Origin: Candidatus Competibacteraceae bacterium
GTDB lineage: Bacteria; Pseudomonadota; Gammaproteobacteria; Competibacterales; Competibacteraceae
Length of the DNA stretch: 10,939 bases
Direction: 5' to 3'
Assembly (NCBI GenBank): GCA_016712625.1
Contig: JADJQQ010000034.1
Coordinates: 1-10,939 of the forward strand
Shown: in pieces, positions 5,075 through 10,939 of the stretch
Numbering within the stretch: the stretch's first letter is position 1
Layout of the letters: each line of letters begins with the position of its first letter
Notes under the pieces: generated by a model
Seen by the model: the letters and a program-made list of their open reading frames with translations, nothing else
What the model was told of the DNA's origin: nothing
The model's database searches: none
Translations under genes and position numbers: made by a program

Positions 5075-5603
5075 CGGCCGCTTCCATTTCCATGGGGGGT
5101 TCGTGCTCTTCGGTCGGCTGGAAAGGCTCTACATCGCTTTCCGCCAGCTCGGCCAGCGCTTCATGGATTAGGGACTCGATCATGCCGCTGATCTTGGCGG
5201 CGTCGAATTCAGCGGCAACCAGCGGCGCCACCTTGCTGGGCAATACCAACATCCGCGACCTGAATGTGTGAACCAATCGCAACCAGGTTTCCTCAACCCG
5301 ATCGGCCGGAATCAGCACGCCCTCGCGCTCCTGTAGGCGCAGTTCGATTTCGCGTCGCCGGGCATTGTCCAGCGCGGCGCGTTCTCGTTGCGGGTCCAGC
5401 GACTCATTGCCAGCCGGCAGGCGCTTGGCGATTTCCCGTTCAACCAGCCAGCGGAAAACATCGCCAGTGTCGAACTGGTAGGACTGGCCTCGCTTTTCCG
5501 GTGCCGTGACGAAAGGCAGGCCGGCCTTTAGGTGCTCGGTCAACGTGCGTTCGCTGATATTGAACACCCTGGACAGTTCTCTTTTATCAACCAGATAAGC
5601 CAT
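5061..5603 (-). CDS. Terminase small subunit, Nu1-like
   Basis: This 180-residue protein is the DNA-recognition part of a packaging terminase. The N-terminus MAYLVDKRELSRVFNISERT, then LTEHLKAGLPFV and YQFDTGDVFRWLVEREI (to about 58), is the Nu1-type winged helix-turn-helix. The middle ERAALDNARRREIELRLQER, then GVLIPADRVEETWLRLVHTF, RSRMLVLPSKVAPLVA, is the long helical assembly region of Nu1/terS proteins. The tail is acidic. I chose ATG 5603-5601, with AGGA seven bases upstream; a TTG two codons earlier is possible. In satellites a private TerS redirects the helper's large terminase to satellite DNA. No large terminase is present here. It begins the packaging block, just after a control region. 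Confidence 0.85.
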   Translation of the reverse strand: MAYLVDKRELSRVFNISERTLTEHLKAGLPFVTAPEKRGQSYQFDTGDVFRWLVEREIAKRLPAGNESLDPQRERAALDNARRREIELRLQEREGVLIPADRVEETWLRLVHTFRSRMLVLPSKVAPLVAAEFDAAKISGMIESLIHEALAELAESDVEPFQPTEEHEPPMEMEAADGIH

Positions 5604-5820
5604 ATTCAAATCCTATCGTAGGAAGGAAACCCATAGGTGGCTTGTCGCTAGGCAAAATCGGTGCTCCGCGACCCCCTCGTGTCTATCGCTAGAAAGAACC
5701 TAGTAACCTATTGATTATGTTATATATTCTAGGTTCTCCTGTCTGTCTCCGCTGGCAGGGTCGAGGAGGCACCAGCAACATGTAGCGACAGCGCGACATT
5801 TCAGACTTTAATAGAATGGG
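5604..5820. promoter_or_regulatory. Control region upstream of terS; candidate promoter and cos/pac site
   Basis: This is the clearest non-coding gap in the middle of the element and is locally AT-rich. It contains a 9-bp inverted repeat AGAACCTAG/CTAGGTTCT (5695-5703/5729-5737), an additional AGGTT half-site between them on the minus strand, and three copies of TAGCGAYA (minus 5643-5650, minus 5684-5691, plus 5783-5790). A minus-strand TATAAC-like -10 lies within the inverted-repeat loop. Repeated short sites next to terS suit either a regulator operator or TerS recognition sites in a cos/pac region. Both readings are inference. Confidence 0.5.
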
Positions 5821-6050
5821 TCATTCCGTTAATTTCAATCGCCGCCTCTGAATCAAAGCTTTAAGGTAATTTGTCGCATTTGGCGCATTAATGTCAAAAC
5901 AAAGTTTTGACCCCTGTTTATATTTCGGAAGTTGATTTAATTCATGGCGAAATTTTTCAAGGGGAATTCGAATTGCGCCGCCAGTTGCGAACAGCTACCT
6001 TTCCATGCAATCAAATATATTTCAGGGTCTTTATTTACGCGCTCTTTCAT
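5821..6050 (-). CDS. Hidden small gene, about 76 aa, one-base frameshift in an A-run
   Basis: From ATG 6050-6048 the frame reads MKERVNKDPEIYLIAWKGSC then SQLAAQFEFPLK and would soon hit a stop. Adding one A to the minus-strand A5 run (T5 at 5953-5957) restores a continuous frame: KFRHELNQLPKYKQGSKLCF, DINAPNATNYLKALIQRRR, LKLTE, with stop at 5823-5821. The ATG overlaps the upstream stop as TAATG, giving coupled translation as elsewhere in this operon. The basic, helical composition could suit DNA binding, but no family is recognised. A homopolymer deletion in the consensus is the simplest explanation; programmed frameshifting is less likely. Confidence 0.6.
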
Positions 6051-6298
6051 TAGTGCATACTCTGCCGATTCGCATACGCCGCTTGCTGCAATTGGCCGAT
6101 AATCTGCTTTCTATGCCGCGCGCAAATGAACGTCATGCACAGTTCAAGAAGATTCGTTAAAGCTCTTGGATCGTCGCCACTGTCCCGCATAATCCGCAGG
6201 CAAACTCGCAATAAACCGCTTGGATCGCGCTGCAAATCGGGCGGCATATACCGGGCGGATTCCAGGAATTCGCTGATTATTTCGTGATCGGTGTTCAT
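6050..6298 (-). CDS. Hypothetical helical protein, 82 aa
   Basis: The ATG at 6298-6296 overlaps the TGA of the peptidase gene (6297-6295). The protein is all helical: MNTDHEIISEFLESARYMPP, GLLRVCLRIMRDSG, PRALTNLLELCMTFICARHR and a final KQIIGQLQQAAYANRQ. Three cysteines are scattered and do not form a metal motif. Close coupling to the M41-like gene suggests a shared function, perhaps as an adaptor or regulator, but nothing in the sequence proves this. Confidence 0.65.
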   Translation of the reverse strand: MNTDHEIISEFLESARYMPPDLQRDPSGLLRVCLRIMRDSGDDPRALTNLLELCMTFICARHRKQIIGQLQQAAYANRQSMH

Positions 6299-6924
6299 GG
6301 CTTAAACCCGCCTTTCACGTCCGCCAGCAATCTACGAAGATCGGAACTATCCAGCCGACGCGAGAATTCCAGACGATCCGCAATGCGCAATGCACAAACG
6401 GCATTCGCTTTCAGAATTTCTCGCGTCATGGAAAACAACATTGCAAAGCACTCTTCCGGTGATTTCATCCAGTGCCTGGACAGTCCTTTTGCGCATCCGC
6501 TAGCAATCGTGACTTCATCCAACGATGACCCAATCCGGAAGTCATCGGTAAACAACTGTTCGGCGGTCCATCCCGCGATGGCGCGCATCGCCGTTATCGC
6601 GGTACCGGCCGGATCGATACGGGTATCAACGCGCTCTAGCGGCGCCTTGGGTGATACCGTCGTTTCACCTCCCCAAAAATTGACGCCGGGTATTTCGTCA
6701 TTCCTCCAAATTCTCAATCGATATGCGCGCCACCATCTAACCCCGTCCGCCGTCGCCTCGAACACAACGGCATGGCCAGCCTCATGCACGGCGGCGATGC
6801 GTCGCGTGGACTCCAGCGCCTTAATTCCTTGCTGCTCGTAAGCGAGGCGCATCAATCCAGTAACATTTTCGTAAAGCTGAGCCCTTACTTCCGGGTCGGC
6901 AACCTTGTTGAGCGCGGTATTCAT
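6295..6924 (-). CDS. Standalone FtsH/M41-like zinc metallopeptidase domain, 209 aa
   Basis: This encodes a putative zinc endopeptidase without the AAA ATPase or membrane anchors of FtsH. RRIAAVHEAGHAVV carries HEAGH (H47, E48, H51), the two histidine ligands and catalytic Glu. AGWTAEQLFTDDFRIGSSLDEV (117-138) matches the FtsH region 'GGRAAEELxxG...GAxxDLxxAT', where D136 would be the third zinc ligand. The C-terminal REILKANAVCALRIADRLEF followed by LDSSDLRRLL matches the FtsH tail. The start at ATG 6924-6922 is chosen because it forms an ATGA overlap and follows GGTGGAGGTG; a longer open frame to 7125 lies inside the neighbouring gene. A substrate such as a repressor or helper protein is possible but speculative. 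Confidence 0.75.
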   Translation of the reverse strand: MNTALNKVADPEVRAQLYENVTGLMRLAYEQQGIKALESTRRIAAVHEAGHAVVFEATADGVRWWRAYRLRIWRNDEIPGVNFWGGETTVSPKAPLERVDTRIDPAGTAITAMRAIAGWTAEQLFTDDFRIGSSLDEVTIASGCAKGLSRHWMKSPEECFAMLFSMTREILKANAVCALRIADRLEFSRRLDSSDLRRLLADVKGGFKP

Positions 6925-7517
6925 GCCGCACCTCCACCTGCCACCTGCCACCGTGCGCCGCAGCTCTCGCAGCCCACGGGATCGCCACCGTCTGGCCCAT
7001 AAATCGGGCTTGGCCGATCGCACCGGGTCAGCAATCGGTAAGGCCGGTAGTCGGCCGGCAGGCAGACGGGTGGCGCGGATCGGCGCGGATCGGCGCTGGC
7101 AATGTCCGGCCCCTTGTCCGCCCAAGTGGCGGCTGCGCTTGTGGTTTCAGCCAATGGCGCGCTCGGCATGTCCGGCGGAATGTCCTGGCCGGGCGGTGCG
7201 CTCTCGGCAGCAAAGCGCCTGCCGTTGACGCTCGCCATGCGCTTGCCGCTGTACAACACCTCGCCAGCGACCAGCAGGCGGGTATCAGGCCAATCGGCCG
7301 GTGTTCCCTCTTTCCAGCCCAGCCCAGCCGCTCCCGCGTCCACAAGGGCACGGTGCAGGGCTTCCGCATCTTCGAGCAGCGACACCAGGGCGGGCTTGTT
7401 GGCGTGCAGGTATCCGCGTTGCTGTTCGGAGAGCTTCGCGGCGGGTGTCGCGAGCAGCCGGCCATCCCGAACCGACAGCGCGAATCCAGCGCCCGCCATG
7501 CGATTCAGGGCACGCAC
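6921..7517 (-). CDS. TubC-N-like domain protein with C-terminal Cys pair, 198 aa
   Basis: Residues 7-50 (MAGAGFALSVRDGRLLATPA, then AKLSEQQRGYLHANKPALVS, LLED) match the small TubC N-terminal docking-like fold, which recurs in replication-gene neighbourhoods of proteobacterial islands. A conserved-looking block WKEGTPADWPDTRLLVAGEV, then LYSGKRMASVNGRRF follows, then a disordered linker and a C-terminal CDRPSPIYGPDGGDPVGCES with C166, C183 and C186, possibly a degenerate zinc ribbon. The GTG at 7517 overlaps the previous stop (7507-7505); ATG 7499-7497 is an alternative. It ends in an ATGA overlap with the M41-like gene. The function is unknown. Confidence 0.7.
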   Translation of the reverse strand: MRALNRMAGAGFALSVRDGRLLATPAAKLSEQQRGYLHANKPALVSLLEDAEALHRALVDAGAAGLGWKEGTPADWPDTRLLVAGEVLYSGKRMASVNGRRFAAESAPPGQDIPPDMPSAPLAETTSAAATWADKGPDIASADPRRSAPPVCLPADYRPYRLLTRCDRPSPIYGPDGGDPVGCESCGARWQVAGGGAA

Positions 7518-8740
7518 CGGGCCGAACGGGTCGCGGCGACTTCAACCAGGGCAGCAACGGCGCTCAGGATCTCCTCCCAATCGCCGTCCAAATCTTCAGC
7601 ATCCACGGGGGGGGATTCGGGAGATTTGGAAGGGGCGAGCCGCATCACGCGAGCCTGCTCCAGTAGCCGATTCCCTCGGTTTCGTAGATCGACTCGGCTT
7701 CCGGGCGCGAGGTCAACGGCATATTCACCGGACGGTAGCACCTTACCCCGAGGGCGCGGTCTTGGCATGTTCCAGCAATCGGCGCCCTCGGCCTCCAGGG
7801 CGGCGGCATCGGCACATTGTGCGGGTTTGATTTCTTGTCGGGTGGGCGGGTGTGCGGGTAATGCCGAATACTGAGAATCCGACGCCCTTATGTGCCTGTC
7901 CGGGTGGTTGTCCGGTCCTGTGCAGGTACCTGTGCGGGCGGTATGAGGACATTGTCCGGTTTTGTCCGGTTTTGTCCGGGTATGCGCTATCCAGTACCGA
8001 CCATCGAAGCAGGCGACTTTTTTAGATGTCACCAGGGCATCGCGGGCACGGTTAAATGCCTTTCGTCGGGCGTCTTGCGTGTTGTCGCTGGACGCGATAC
8101 CCGCGTCATAGGCCGCTTGCCGCCATTCATCCTCGGCAACCGATACCACGCCCTTGTCCTCGGTGCCGTGTTCCACCAGGGCCGAACGTAGGGCATCCAG
8201 GGTGATACGCGGGCCAGCCGGCAGGCGACGGGAAGGTGAGGAACATTGCGGAACATCGCAGGGTGTCATGACGATACTGGTCACCGGAACCGGGTTATCG
8301 TCGTCGTCCAGCTCCATCCATGGAAGGTTTTGCAGCGTCCAGTTCCAAGCCAGCTCGGGCGGTTCGCCGGAATCCTTGAATTTGGTCGCCTTTAGGGTTG
8401 AAACGTATGCCGACAATTGGTCGCCAGTTCTGGATAGGACATACTCAAAATCGATGGCGTTATGTAAAACGATACTGCCACGCGACCTCTCTTTAGCGCC
8501 GTGTCCGCAATGGTGAACCACGAGCACGGTTGCGCCAGTAGCTTCCCGCAACGTATCCATTCCCTCGACAAACGCGGTCATATCCTTTGAATCGTTTTCA
8601 TTCCCTAAGCCAAAGTTACGATTCAAGGTGTCGACAACAATCATTACCGGCTTTTCATTCATTCCAGCTAAAAACTGGTTAATTTCCGCCATGAGCGCGG
8701 CAACGGATTCACGGTCGTCCATCAACGCGATGGGTATCAA
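7505..8740 (-). CDS. RepA/RecA-like replicative ATPase, C-terminal part (Walker B onward)
   Basis: The intact frame supplies the second half of a RepA-type hexameric helicase/ATPase. It contains VMIVVDTLNRNFG (Walker B), GNENDSKDMTAFVEGMDTLR, GATVLVVHHCGHGAKERSRG (the histidine-containing motif) and LHNAIDFEYVL, then a winged helix near AEDEWRQAAYDAGI and RKAFNRARDALVTSKKV ending at DGRYWI. Walker A and an N-terminal domain are encoded upstream in other frames (8741-9527), so the present TTG start is an artefact of a frameshift. After the winged helix the frame crosses TGTCCGG repeats and continues about 130 residues, including LPSGEYAVDLAPGSRVDLRN; that last part (from ATG 7768) may be a separate small gene. 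It is the likely initiator/helicase for episomal replication. Confidence 0.75.
   Translation of the reverse strand: MIPIALMDDRESVAALMAEINQFLAGMNEKPVMIVVDTLNRNFGLGNENDSKDMTAFVEGMDTLREATGATVLVVHHCGHGAKERSRGSIVLHNAIDFEYVLSRTGDQLSAYVSTLKATKFKDSGEPPELAWNWTLQNLPWMELDDDDNPVPVTSIVMTPCDVPQCSSPSRRLPAGPRITLDALRSALVEHGTEDKGVVSVAEDEWRQAAYDAGIASSDNTQDARRKAFNRARDALVTSKKVACFDGRYWIAHTRTKPDKTGQCPHTARTGTCTGPDNHPDRHIRASDSQYSALPAHPPTRQEIKPAQCADAAALEAEGADCWNMPRPRPRGKVLPSGEYAVDLAPGSRVDLRNRGNRLLEQARVMRLAPSKSPESPPVDAEDLDGDWEEILSAVAALVEVAATRSARCVP
7897..7979. repeat. TGTCCGG iteron-like cluster; candidate replication origin
   Basis: TGTCCGG occurs at 7897-7903, 7909-7915, 7953-7959, 7963-7969 and 7973-7979; the last three form a tandem repeat with a 10-base unit (TGTCCGGTTT). 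The cluster lies in the 3' part of the replication gene, just past its winged helix. Satellites and phages often place origin iterons inside or beside the initiator gene. The repeats also encode low-complexity residues (PDKTGQ), which could be the whole explanation. Confidence 0.45.
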
Positions 8741-9060
8741 CAGCAGGCTTGGATGTTATGCGCTGGTGTCTCCGTGGTGATCGAACCACGCACGAAAGCG
8801 TACTTTGGACTAGGGCCGAGGAATGTGCACTTACCGTCCCCCAGCGTACAAACGGACGCGGCCTTGCTTTCGACGGTCTGCCCGCACCAGTCGCGACTGG
8901 TGCGATTTCGGCGCAGGCCATATCGATTGTGTGGAGGGACTTGCCGCAACCTTGACTACCGAACGCGACGGTCAGCGAATCGGCGGGGCAAGTATTTTGA
9001 TGAGCCAGCTTTTCTGACGGTGGTAGTGTGTCGTACAAACTCGAAATTTCAGTGAGCCTG
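8741..9060 (-). CDS. RepA/RecA-like replicative ATPase, Walker A part (frameshifted)
   Basis: One frame reads LTEISSLYDTLPPSEKLAHQ then NTCPADSLTVAFGSQGCGKS and LHTIDMACAEIA; GSQGCGKS is a Walker A motif followed by the expected helix. Near 8890 the meaning moves to another frame: DWCGQTVESKAASVCTLGDG, where the RepA family has W-x-G-R-x-V...VVYVxGEG, and then KYAFVRGSITTETPAHNIQA. Near 8740 it moves again into the frame of 7505-8740. This is one domain split by at least two indels, plus one at about 9060. Because function needs Walker A and B in one chain, consensus errors are more likely than an inactive gene. Confidence 0.65.
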
Positions 9061-9113
9061 CATTCCTCCTTCGTACCGCCCGCGCTGGCCAGCCGGCTGC
9101 TCTCGGATAATGG

Positions 9114-9527
9114 CTAGCAACTCCACGCTCGGGCATCGCCAGCGGTGGCGGCCTCCAACAGCTGGTCCCGGGCGGCCGCTTCAGATCGGCGCCGTTTACA
9201 GCCGGGCAACAGCTGGGCGTAGGCGGCTAAGTTCGCGGGCGGATGACATGTTCTGACACGCGGAATCGACGGCGGCGAGGTCTTCCGCGTCCAGCCGCTC
9301 TCGGCAAGAATGGGGTACGTCCACCATCTGGCCAGCGGCGGCAAGATCGGTGATTTCGGCGTAGGCGTTGCGGTAGGCCGGCAGCGTGAAGCAGTCCAGG
9401 GCAAGCCGATGATCCAGCGCGTAGCGGTTCCAATGGCGGCCGGGTCGCCGCAACGCACCAGGCCGGCAATGATCGCCGCTGCCGCCACCGGGTTCGAGGT
9501 GGGCGCGTATGTGTGGGCAGCGCTCAT
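9114..9527 (-). CDS. DnaB-N-like domain of the replication protein (frameshifted)
   Basis: The start is ATG 9527-9525 with AGGAG nine bases upstream. Joined across frames the protein reads MSAAHTYAPTSNPVAAAAII, AGLVRCGDPAAIG, then (shift near 9430) NRYALDHRLALDCFTLPAYR, NAYAEITDLAAAGQMVDVPH, and (shift near 9240) ANLAAYAQLLPGCKRRRSEA. The pattern of a two-helix start, a helix 'FxxPAYRxxYxxI..LAAAGxxVD', and 'NLAAYAxLL...KRR' resembles the helical N-terminal domain of DnaB-like helicases. After the local stop another frame gives ELLAIIREQPAGQRGRYEGG and joins the Walker A part. I infer a single protein from 9527 to 7505 of about 670 residues. Confidence 0.55.
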   Translation of the reverse strand: MSAAHTYAPTSNPVAAAAIIAGLVRCGDPAAIGTATRWIIGLPWTASRCRPTATPTPKSPILPPLARWWTYPILAESGWTRKTSPPSIPRVRTCHPPANLAAYAQLLPGCKRRRSEAAARDQLLEAATAGDARAWSC

Positions 9528-9696
9528 GGCTTCGCGCTCCTGGGTGATCGTGGCGGTCACCACGGCGCCAGCCTTGGGTTTCAACCGCAAGATCGGCTGG
9601 CCTGCCAGCGCCCTCGGCGGCGGCGGGGGTCGCGGGGCAGGGGCCGGTGCAGGTACGGGTCGGGCGTGCCTGGGCGGCCGATTTGGCGGGTTTCAT
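9528..9696 (-). CDS. Possible short Pro/Ala-rich protein upstream of the replication gene
   Basis: The ATG at 9696-9694 overlaps the TGA of the previous gene (ATGA). It starts MKPAKSAAQARPTR; the most protein-like continuation needs a frameshift into RPVPAPAPAPRPPPPPRALA, GQPILRLKPKAGAVVTATIT, QER. A stop that would overlap the next ATG as ATGA exists in a third frame. It may be a roughly 57-residue protein or a disordered N-terminal extension of the replication protein. Low complexity and indels make this weak. Confidence 0.35.
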
Positions 9697-10043
9697 TGGC
9701 TTTCCAGGTGGTCAGCTTCGACTTGGCAAAGCGCCGGGTTGGTCTTCCGCCACCGCGCCGGCGGGTTGCCCGTCCAGGTCAAGCTGAACAGCGGCCCTCG
9801 CGGGCCGTGCGGCCAGTTGATAAAAGCGGCGCCTGCAGTACCCGTTTCAGCGCACGGCGCAAGGCTCGCCGGGTCTGGCGTCCGGGTGACGGGCCAGCAG
9901 ATCGACGTGGACGCCGATTGGAGCGGAGCGGCGGGACCGGGCTGAACGTCGCCGGATAGGTCGCCGCGAGCCACGACCGTGGCGTTTGGTTTGTGCGCCG
10001 CGCGAGATTCGGCGGGGGTGCAAATCTGGGGTGTTTGTGGCAT
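9693..10043 (-). CDS. Hypothetical protein, 116 aa (frame uncertain)
   Basis: The start at ATG 10043-10041 has AAAGGAAA upstream, and the stop (9695-9693) overlaps the next ATG. The N-terminus is MPQTPQICTPAESRAAHKPN followed by ATVVARGDLSGDVQ; the C-terminus FINWPHGPRGPLFSLTWTGN then ARWRKTNPALCQVEADHLES also reads like protein. In the middle (about 9850-9920) an alternative frame giving IGVHVDLLARHPDARPG looks at least as coding, so an indel may be present. No family is recognised. Confidence 0.45.
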   Translation of the reverse strand: MPQTPQICTPAESRAAHKPNATVVARGDLSGDVQPGPAAPLQSASTSICWPVTRTPDPASLAPCAETGTAGAAFINWPHGPRGPLFSLTWTGNPPARWRKTNPALCQVEADHLESQ

Positions 10044-10080
10044 GATGAGTTTCCTTTTGTAAGCGAAAAAGATCTTTAAA

Positions 10081-10109
10081 GCCGCCCCTCGCTTGGCGGC
10101 GTTTTTTTT
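10081..10109 (+). terminator. Hairpin GCCGCC/GGCGGC followed by eight T
   Basis: GCCGCC (10081-10086), an 8-base loop, GGCGGC (10095-10100) and then G plus T8 make a good Rho-independent terminator on the plus strand, opposite to the genes. On the minus strand the same hairpin is preceded by A8 and followed by TTTAAA, so it could partly terminate the AlpA-like transcript before the gene at 10043. Confidence 0.5.
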
Positions 10110-10455
10110 GCCCGGAATTCTGGCATTCGAACGCCACCAGCGCGCGCTTTGGCGGAGCCGGTGGCGTGTGGGGTTGGGTGGCTGGTACTGGCTGCACCGC
10201 AGCGTGCCGTGGGGGCGGCCTTCCAGGCGGCTTGCCAGCGGGTATCCGCCAGCCGAGCGTCGCTCTTCGGCGCGGATCGCTTTAGCGATGTCCTTCGGAT
10301 CGCTGATGGCACAAGGTAGACGGCCTTGGTATTCGACTCCCGGAAAGACGCCGGCAATCGCGCGGCCATAGAGCCGCTGATAGCTCAGTCCAAGCCCGTA
10401 TTTACGCAAGGCAGGCCCAAGGGGCGGGGAGCCGGGTCTTGATGACTTTGATTAC
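10110..10455 (-). CDS. AlpA/excisionase-like small HTH protein (right copy, frameshifted)
   Basis: This is the second sight of the gene at 1-199. It contributes KYGLGLSYQRLYGRAIAGVF and SDPKDIAKAIRAEERRSAGG intact, but loses the ATG (GTA at the matching position) and has an indel near 10415, while the left copy has the ATG and an indel elsewhere. Combining copies gives an N-terminal HTH of about 65 residues. Downstream the frame is ambiguous: a Pro-rich tail appears in one of three open frames before the hairpin at 10081-10109. The 3' end given here is a guess at the terminator side. Confidence 0.5.
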
Positions 10456-10939
10456 GGATATGCTACCCTCATCGCTTGCTGAAAATCGACAAAGGCGCAC
10501 GGTTTGTAATGTTGATTGGGCCGCTTTTGGTGTCATATTCGGCCTATCCGAAACGCAAATGCCTCGCGTTGCGGTCAAGCCGGCCTTAACACCTGGGCCG
10601 TGCCTGCTAGTGATCCACCCAGCCTTCACAGATGCCAAGCTGTGTGCCTGTGTTGATTCAGGTCCTCATCTGGGCTACCCCCGTTCGGTCGCGAAACCTT
10701 CGTTGGGGCGGGCGTCGTTTTTTACTGAATACCTCGCCAAGATACCTGATGCAGATATTTTTGCAAACAGGGATGTTTCTAGCGCGGCTCTTCGTGATAC
10801 GCGGCTCCGTCGCACAGAAAACCCCGGTCTCCCATTGCGGAAACCGGGGTTTTCTTATCCCAGGGTCGCCAGCCGAAACAGTCAGCGCGTATTCAGCCGG
10901 CCAAGTCCCGGAAAGCCTCGGTCATCGATTCCAGCGTAG
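10257..10939. repeat. Terminal direct repeat, right copy (circular overlap)
   Basis: It matches 4-669 throughout, including the AlpA-like gene, the dyad, the terminator and the 3' end of the gene at 623-869, with many single-base indels and substitutions between copies. Position 10939 corresponds to 669, so the unit closes cleanly. Between 10456 and 10817 I see no convincing gene; the dyad at 10538-10552 is the same candidate operator as at 280-294. Confidence 0.9.
10818..10853. terminator. Bidirectional Rho-independent terminator (right copy)
   Basis: AAAACCCCGGT and ACCGGGGTTTT form a perfect 11-bp stem around a short loop, with T residues at the 3' side on both strands. It is the same terminator as 551-585 and marks the end of the HTH-led operon on the circular map. 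Confidence 0.85.

Noticed and set aside
5893..5911. 8-bp inverted repeat GTCAAAAC-AAA-GTTTTGAC as operator or terminator
   Set aside because: It lies inside the restored coding frame of 5821-6050 and lacks a following T-run, so it is probably incidental.
6925..7125. N-terminal extension of the M41-like gene
   Set aside because: It lies in the shadow of the TubC-N-like gene and is Arg-rich; the ATGA overlap and ribosome binding site support the start at 6924.
10439..10939. Plus-strand open frame of 166 codons across the right terminal repeat
   Set aside because: It runs through the strong terminator hairpin, is broken by indels in the left copy, shows no recognisable motif and opposes all other genes.
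1..10939. tRNA or rRNA genes and attachment sites
   Set aside because: I saw no cloverleaf or rRNA-like sequence and no short duplicated core suggesting att sites; the only long direct repeat is the contig overlap.

Overview
The window looks like one complete circular element of about 10.26 kb. Bases 4-669 recur at 10257-10939, with many single-base differences. Gene content fits a phage satellite (PICI-like) of a moderately GC-rich proteobacterium. It encodes a Nu1-type small terminase and an HK97-fold major capsid protein. I see no large terminase, portal, prohead protease, tail or lysis gene, and no integrase. A gammaproteobacterial host is likely, because the element carries type I-E-like CRISPR repeats; the genus cannot be read from the sequence.

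Every convincing protein gene is on the minus strand, so the map reads right to left in three blocks. (1) Regulation/replication: a small AlpA-like HTH protein at the contig junction, two small poorly resolved genes, a DnaB-N/RepA-like replicative ATPase (about 9527-7505, broken by several frameshifts), a TubC-N-like protein, a standalone FtsH/M41-like metallopeptidase, an 82-aa helical protein, and a small gene at 5821-6050 that is hidden by a one-base frameshift. (2) Packaging/capsid: a control region at 5604-5820, then TerS (5603-5061), an unknown 117-aa protein, the capsid protein (4656-3682) and several small proteins, joined by ATGA-type overlaps. (3) A small operon led by an HTH_17/excisionase-like regulator (1916-1722), ending at a strong bidirectional terminator that is present in both terminal copies.

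The most unusual part lies between blocks 2 and 3. Bases 2234-2323 form exactly one repeat-spacer-repeat unit (29+32+29 nt) of type I-E character, on the plus strand and with no cas gene. It keeps what a single mature crRNA would need: an 8-nt GAACCG-ending handle, a 32-nt spacer and the 21-nt hairpin half of the next repeat. The last 8 nt of the second repeat, which Cas6e would cut away, are degenerate. Two convergent fragments of what look like ParB/HTH-methyltransferase genes flank it, and each stops exactly at a repeat boundary. A reasonable inference is a cas-less mini-array that borrows the host's Cas machinery against a competing phage; an RNA anti-CRISPR decoy is the main alternative.

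The frameshifted genes cluster mostly in one arc across the contig junction (8.74 kb through 10.94/0.67 to 0.87 kb), while TerS, the capsid gene and the distal replication genes are intact. Because the two terminal copies also disagree by indels, most frameshifts are probably consensus errors, not decay. Reading frames in that arc are therefore approximate.
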